19,034 nucleotides of DNA from positions 1 to 19,034 of the forward strand of contig PKYZ01000167.1 in assembly GCA_003132865.1 (NCBI GenBank). The letters are read 5' to 3'. This DNA is from Bryobacterales bacterium. GTDB taxonomy: Bacteria; Acidobacteriota; Terriglobia; Bryobacterales; Bryobacteraceae. The translations under genes and the position numbers were made by a program. Below the pieces are notes generated by a model. That model worked only from the letters and a program-made list of their open reading frames with translations, was not told the DNA's origin and made no database searches. Positions 15,730-19,034 of this stretch are shown piece after piece (position 1 is the first letter of the stretch; every line of letters begins with the position of its first letter).

Positions 15730-15993
15730 CTAGCCTAGCCGAGTCCGCTCCTTGGATCGTTGTCTCGTCGTAACACTTGGTTGGCTGCATCCACCCTGCG
15801 GCAACTGTTTCAGAAACCTTTCGACATCGGAGCGACGGTATCTGACCAAATGGCCGCGGTTTCCAAGCTCTCCCAGCTTCACGAATTTTGGTCCTCGGCC
15901 TTGAATCCGCCAATGCCTCAGTGCCGCCGGCGAAACCCTAATCAGTTCAGCCACCTCCGTATCCGTCAACAATATGGCTGCGTTGTGCTCCAT
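15730..15993 (-). CDS. HTH DNA-binding protein, first gene of the element operon
   Basis: This 87-residue protein has a MerR/AlpA-type HTH: LLTDTEVAELIRVSPAALRH followed by a wing with GPKFVKLGELG and HLVRYRRSDVERFLKQLP. The C-terminal tail is polar and probably disordered. It is the first gene of the leftward operon and lies next to a divergent control region with repeated CGTATA boxes, so it is a good candidate to bind that region as an autoregulator or to act as a transcription switch for the element. The ATG at 15993 has only a weak AGAAG upstream. Confidence 0.85.
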   Translation of the reverse strand: MEHNAAILLTDTEVAELIRVSPAALRHWRIQGRGPKFVKLGELGNRGHLVRYRRSDVERFLKQLPQGGCSQPSVTTRQRSKERTRLG

Positions 15994-16012
15994 TTGCTTC
16001 TATGGTATTAGG

Positions 16013-16068
16013 TAGATATACGCTCAACAAGATGCTTAGGCGTATACATCGCCGTATCGCCGTATATG
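16013..16068. promoter_or_regulatory. Divergent control region with CGTATA boxes
   Basis: TATACGC at 16017-16023 and GCGTATA at 16040-16046 form a perfect inverted repeat. Tandem copies GCCGTATC (16051-16058) and GCCGTATA (16059-16066) follow, the last overlapping the ATG at 16066. TATACA at 16043-16048 could be a -10 element for the plus-strand gene, though no good -35 is seen. The region separates the leftward element operon from the rightward accessory genes and probably holds operators for both. Confidence 0.5.
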
Positions 16069-16959
16069 AACAGCCGCCCGACATCAGAAAACGCCTTCGG
16101 GCTAGCTCAAGTGCCGATTGGGTTCATACCAACGAAGGGCTTCCGATGGGTCCTGGGCCGCAGTGGGGCTACGGCGGCCACTGCGTGGTCGAGTTGGTTT
16201 CTCGTTCCGAACCCGAACAGCAGTGGCCGCCCCAAGACGCCACCGCCGGACATTTTTCTTAGATTCGGGAAAGTTAAATCGGACATGGACTCAATTCTGG
16301 AGTTCGCCAATCGTTTCGGTTATCTTGGCGAGGGGCGGATTCATTTTCACTCCGAGGACTGCAAAGAAGTATTTGGTGAATCCTTCGGCGGCTGGAGTAT
16401 AGCCCTCTCGCAGTTCCAGAGTTGTTTCGATCTTTGGCAAGCAGCCGAAGCGAAAGATATTGCCTTTCTGAGCAATTGGATAAAAGAAAGGTCCCGAGAG
16501 TGGGATCGGATGATCACGGATACTCTGATGAAAGATCCCGTGAAAATGCTCAAGACTCACGTCACTGACAAGATCAACTTCCAATTGACACCTGGCGTGA
16601 TGGTCATGCCATGGGCGCAACAGGACTGCTTCAGGGAGGGATGTCGAATCAAACGCCAGATTCCAAGTGTGACGCCATGCGTATCATGCTCGTTGCAGGC
16701 AAGCAAGAATGGAGTTGAGATTCGTCTGGTCCCGAACAGCTTGATATCGACAATCTACCTTCAGTTCGCAGACCTCGTGTGTGGTGCGAGGCGGATTCGC
16801 CGGTGTGAAGTGTGCGGTGATTGGATGGACATCTCGAAAACGGCGCGACCCGGAGCGAAAAGGATGCACCGCGGTTGCAGTCTCGCGCGAAGGATGCGCA
16901 AGTGGCGAGCGAATGGCGTGGCACATCGCGCACATCCTCCGTGCCCGACTTCTCCGTGA
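16066..16959 (+). CDS. Zinc-finger protein of unknown function (CGNR/DUF6076-like C-terminus)
   Basis: The 297-residue protein starts MNSRPTSENAFGLAQ. From about residue 78 it has a helical region (ILEFANRFGYLGEGRI, then FGGWSIALSQFQSCFDLWQA) of the kind found ahead of zinc fingers in uncharacterised bacterial proteins. The C-terminus carries RRCEVCGDWM with Cys247 and Cys250 and MHRGCS with His268 and Cys271, followed by basic RRMRKWR. This fits a treble-clef/CGNR-type DNA-binding zinc finger. No typical ribosome-binding site precedes the ATG, which overlaps a CGTATA box. It is transcribed divergently from the element operon. A regulatory, RNA- or DNA-binding role is inferred from the zinc finger alone. 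Confidence 0.75.
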   Translation: MNSRPTSENAFGLAQVPIGFIPTKGFRWVLGRSGATAATAWSSWFLVPNPNSSGRPKTPPPDIFLRFGKVKSDMDSILEFANRFGYLGEGRIHFHSEDCKEVFGESFGGWSIALSQFQSCFDLWQAAEAKDIAFLSNWIKERSREWDRMITDTLMKDPVKMLKTHVTDKINFQLTPGVMVMPWAQQDCFREGCRIKRQIPSVTPCVSCSLQASKNGVEIRLVPNSLISTIYLQFADLVCGARRIRRCEVCGDWMDISKTARPGAKRMHRGCSLARRMRKWRANGVAHRAHPPCPTSP

Positions 16960-17084
16960 TCGGTGCCGGGCTATGATCCAGCGTGCCAGAATGCTCCGTC
17001 GCATTTGAGGTCGCAGACAGGCAGGGATGGCCTACTGTCACCGCTGGACTGACTGGTGCAGAATGGCCGGCTGAAACGCCATTG

Positions 17085-17099
17085 AATACTGGCGGTATT
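17085..17099. promoter_or_regulatory. Small palindrome upstream of a promoter
   Basis: AATAC and GTATT form a perfect inverted repeat around TGGCG, ending 6 bases before the putative -35 box at 17106. It could be an operator for the downstream genes. Confidence 0.3.
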
Positions 17100-17105
17100 G
17101 CTGTG

Positions 17106-17134
17106 TTACACTCTGGCTACCTTAGCCGTATATA
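17106..17134 (+). promoter_or_regulatory. Putative sigma70-type promoter
   Basis: TTACAC (17106-17111) and TATATA (17129-17134) are separated by 17 bases, the ideal spacing. The -10 lies inside a copy of the GCCGTATAT box also found before the 16066 gene. The expected start of transcription is only a few bases from the ATG at 17145, so the message would be nearly leaderless. Confidence 0.45.
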
Positions 17135-17144
17135 TTCGTGTCTC

Positions 17145-17462
17145 ATGAATTCCAGGCCAATCAGCGAAAATCCGGTCACTTTATTTCGCACCAGCAGTAC
17201 GGTCGCGGGGGGTGGGTATCGGTGTGTTTGGGGTTACAAACATCCGAACGGAGGAGAGTACGGTCTCAAAACGAATCCGGAAAGACCGTCGCCCCTGCTC
17301 AAGCTGTTTGTGGTCGCGGCCCGCGGCGCGAACATCAGCGCCGAGCAGGCGGCGGAGTTGGACCTGATTCGCCGCTCCACGGATGCTATAGAGCCGGCCG
17401 GCGGGCGCATGGTTGAGCTGATACGGTGCTTCCTGCGTGGTTCGGCGAAAGAGGGCGCATGA
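17145..17462 (+). CDS. Unknown 105-residue protein sharing its N-terminus with the zinc-finger protein
   Basis: I chose the ATG at 17145 because the product then begins MNSRPISENPVTLFRT, matching the MNSRPTSEN start of the protein at 16066; the open frame runs up to 16983 without support. The rest has a Gly/Tyr-rich segment (GGGYRCVWGYKHPNGGEYGL) and a helical C-terminal half (ISAEQAAELDLIRRSTDAI and RMVELIRCFLRG). No known family is recognised. It is the first gene of a rightward set; its stop overlaps the next ATG as ATGA. A near-consensus promoter lies just upstream. Confidence 0.65.
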   Translation: MNSRPISENPVTLFRTSSTVAGGGYRCVWGYKHPNGGEYGLKTNPERPSPLLKLFVVAARGANISAEQAAELDLIRRSTDAIEPAGGRMVELIRCFLRGSAKEGA

Positions 17463-17542
17463 CTCTGGCGAGACGGCTCGCGGCTTGGAATACGTCGCCG
17501 AAGAAACGAAGAAAGAGCGCGGGTAAGGAGCCGCGATCATGA
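17459..17542 (+). CDS. Basic microprotein, 27 residues
   Basis: This very short frame is linked by ATGA overlaps at both ends, to the 105-residue gene (17459-17462) and the secreted-protein gene (17539-17542). It reads MTLARRLAAWNTSPKKRRKS and ends AGKEPRS, very rich in Lys and Arg. Its start resembles MTSLSRRLQRLE of the 97-residue protein further on. It could be a real microprotein, a remnant of a longer paralogue, or only a translational relay to the next gene, whose ribosome-binding site (AAGGAG) lies inside it. Confidence 0.45.
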   Translation: MTLARRLAAWNTSPKKRRKSAGKEPRS

Positions 17543-18156
17543 AAAACCCACTAAAGCAAGACTCAAGACGTATCATCTGGTTCCTGCTGCTCGCGACCGT
17601 GCTTGGGCATGACGCCCACGCCCAGCAGAACACGATTACCGGCTATAACCAGATAGTCGGACAGTGGGACGCCAGCCAAGCCGCGCGCACCAACAACTCC
17701 CGCACGGGTACCGGCTCTCCGGTTGGCCGCGATGGTTGCTTGCGAGCGGGCGAATCGTATTTTCAGACAGACGCCACGGCGGGTCAAAACAACTGGTATT
17801 GCGTTGTTACTGGCTATCGTGGCTCCTGGATAAACTCGCTTGGCATCGTCACGGTAGGTTCATCGCTTCCCGCAACCTGCACGGTGGGCCAACCGACATG
17901 GGTAGTCTGGGATTTTCAGAAAGAAAACAACGTATCCAGCAACAGCCCGACCTTGCTGTGGTATAACGGCAACGGCACTTCGTACCCCACCAGCATCGGC
18001 GCCACCGGGGCCGGGGTGGCAAATACAGACCTTAGCTGGGATCTCACGGTTTCGATGACCAACGGCTCCACGGTCGGCACCGTGGCGTTCCAGGGATATT
18101 CGGACGGGACGCATCAATTGACTGTGTTGGCCGGGTCCTTCTGCACACAGCAGTGA
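17539..18156 (+). CDS. Secreted protein of unknown function
   Basis: The 205-residue product has a clear signal peptide: basic MKNPLKQDSRR, hydrophobic IIWFLLLATVLG, and likely cleavage after DAHA. The mature part is rich in Gly, Ser, Thr, Asn and Trp and probably beta-stranded, with four cysteines (in DGCLRAG, WYCVVTG, ATCTVGQ and SFCTQQ) that may form disulfides outside the cytoplasm. I do not recognise a family; the composition is like surface or adhesin-type beta domains. The ATG at 17539 has AAGGAG nine bases upstream. The signal peptide resembles that of the partial gene at 18785, so the two belong to a small local family. Confidence 0.75.
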   Translation: MKNPLKQDSRRIIWFLLLATVLGHDAHAQQNTITGYNQIVGQWDASQAARTNNSRTGTGSPVGRDGCLRAGESYFQTDATAGQNNWYCVVTGYRGSWINSLGIVTVGSSLPATCTVGQPTWVVWDFQKENNVSSNSPTLLWYNGNGTSYPTSIGATGAGVANTDLSWDLTVSMTNGSTVGTVAFQGYSDGTHQLTVLAGSFCTQQ

Positions 18157-18160
18157 GCCA

Positions 18161-18409
18161 ATGCGACGCCCGCTTATAGTTCGGATTGAGAGGCTGGAGG
18201 CGATTCTGGCACCCAAGCAGGTACCCAGGCTCTGCTACGGCTGGCTGGCGACACTTCCTGCCGATTATGTAGGCGAACGGCACATCGTGATCGTCAAGCA
18301 AGAACCGACCAGGTCGCCACACTTTGAATGGTACGAATGGGAGGAGCGGCCGGGACTCGCACCATCTGTCCCAACGATGCGCTTCGGGGAGGCCGACACC
18401 GCGCCATGA
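18161..18409 (+). CDS. Unknown 82-residue protein
   Basis: The start at 18161 lies four bases after the previous stop, and the end overlaps the next ATG as ATGA. The product begins MRRPLIVRIERLEAILAPKQ, a short basic amphipathic helix. A strand-rich part with HIVIVKQEPT and FEWYEWEERPGLAP follows. No known family is recognised. Its position between two secreted-protein genes suggests co-expression with them. No strong ribosome-binding site is visible, so translation may be coupled to the upstream gene. Confidence 0.65.
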   Translation: MRRPLIVRIERLEAILAPKQVPRLCYGWLATLPADYVGERHIVIVKQEPTRSPHFEWYEWEERPGLAPSVPTMRFGEADTAP

Positions 18410-18699
18410 CGTCGTTGAGCCGAAGATTGCAGCGTCTGGAGAGCGGTTACCGACAGAACGACGGGTTGGCTTCCGACCGTCGCCGCCCAATTCAACGGCA
18501 GGCCCTTCAGCATCTGACCACCGACCAGTTGAGGTGCTTGATTGAGCTAAAGAAAACTCCGCCCCAGGGGCGCCCCTTGACGAGTGAGGAACTGGCCGCA
18601 CTGAACGCGCTCAAAACTGCTACGGAGTTGGAATGCAAGAAAACCGGTATCCCTATTGCAGAATTCAAACGACATTGTCGCCAGGACACACACCCTTAA
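18406..18699 (+). CDS. Unknown 97-residue helical protein
   Basis: The ATG at 18406 overlaps the preceding stop as ATGA. The product starts MTSLSRRLQRLESGYRQNDG, an amphipathic helix like that of the upstream neighbour. It continues with two further helical stretches, ALQHLTTDQLRCLIELKK and TSEELAALNALKTATELECK, and is probably all-helical and cytoplasmic. I do not recognise a family. The repeated R-R-L-x-x-L-E start in neighbouring genes suggests related small proteins, perhaps arising by duplication. Confidence 0.65.
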   Translation: MTSLSRRLQRLESGYRQNDGLASDRRRPIQRQALQHLTTDQLRCLIELKKTPPQGRPLTSEELAALNALKTATELECKKTGIPIAEFKRHCRQDTHP

Positions 18700-18784
18700 A
18701 ATCTGGGCCGGCAGCAATCGAGTTGGTCGATATCGTTTTACCGCTCCACCGGCTGGGGCGGCAGAGAACAAGGAGCAGCAAAGC

Positions 18785-19034
18785 ATGACAAAGCCACTCA
18801 AGCAAGTCTCAACGCGTTTCGCATGGTTCCCGTTGTGTGCCATCCTGGTTGGCCCGTTCGCTCACGACGGCCGGGCGCAGAGCAGTGTTTTCCCCCCGCC
18901 CGCACCCGGCGCCACTTCGTGCACCGCGGCCGGCGCAAACTGGCTCACCTGCACGATCTCCGGCTCGACCCTAACGCTCGGCGCTTCCACCGGGCAGGCC
19001 TCCCACCAAGTTATCGGGACGTGCGGGTCGGCCA
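18785..19034 (+). CDS. Secreted protein, partial (runs off the window)
   Basis: The ATG at 18785 follows AAGGAG at nine bases. It opens a frame that stays open to the window end, giving 83 residues so far. A signal peptide is clear: MTKPLKQVSTRFAWFPLCAI, more hydrophobic residues, then cleavage probably after DGRA. The mature part starts QSSVFPPPAPG and is rich in Ser, Thr, Ala and Gly with cysteines (TSCTAAG, LTCTISG, GTCGSA). The signal peptide closely parallels that of the 17539 gene, although the mature parts differ. The function is unknown and the C-terminus is not in view. Confidence 0.7.
   Translation, partial: MTKPLKQVSTRFAWFPLCAILVGPFAHDGRAQSSVFPPPAPGATSCTAAGANWLTCTISGSTLTLGASTGQASHQVIGTCGSA

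Overview
The window is high-GC DNA, probably from an uncultured or draft-assembled Acidobacteriota member of the Solibacter/Bryobacter type. That assignment is inferred from the style of the type B carboxylesterase, the HEAT-NACHT protein and the primase-helicase, not from a marker gene. No rRNA, tRNA or CRISPR array was seen.

Left part (1-4627): sparse chromosomal DNA. A DUF1330-type gene is broken by two single-base deletions and sits behind a perfect CRP-type palindrome. It is followed by a ketopantoate reductase-family gene (+) and a secreted type B carboxylesterase (-). Two long gaps (1691-2342 and 3984-4627) hold at most relics or doubtful small ORFs.

Middle (4628-8922): one large protein split by a single-base frame change in an A4 run. 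It reads as signal peptide, about 14 HEAT-like repeats, one membrane helix, a NACHT-type STAND NTPase, a coiled coil and a C-terminal domain resembling a restriction-endonuclease fold without visible catalytic residues. The predicted topology puts the HEAT domain outside the cytoplasm and the NTPase inside.

Right-centre (about 9486-15993, all minus strand): a compact integrative element. In transcription order it has an HTH gene, two small unknown genes coupled by an ATGA overlap, a second HTH gene, an Hfq/LSm-like gene whose stop overlaps the start of a primase, a primase-helicase (about 800 codons, broken twice), an origin-like iteron region, a zinc-ribbon gene, two small genes, an excisionase-like HTH gene, a tyrosine integrase and a 77-residue unknown. 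The origin-like region has two inverted arrays of three 9-bp iterons around an A-rich spacer. Integrase, Xis-like protein, primase-helicase and bipartite iteron origin together resemble the replication-integration core of phage satellites or integrative plasmids. No capsid, terminase or conjugation gene is visible, and the attachment sites were not found.

Right end (16066-19034, + strand): divergently transcribed accessory genes. A zinc-finger protein and a 105-residue protein share the N-terminal sequence MNSRP-x-SEN and similar upstream CGTATA boxes. After them come a 27-residue basic microprotein, a secreted protein, two small genes and the start of a second secreted protein whose signal peptide resembles that of the first.

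At least six single-base-scale frame disruptions occur in five otherwise well-conserved coding stretches. Either the region is decaying or the consensus sequence contains indel errors; reads are needed to decide.
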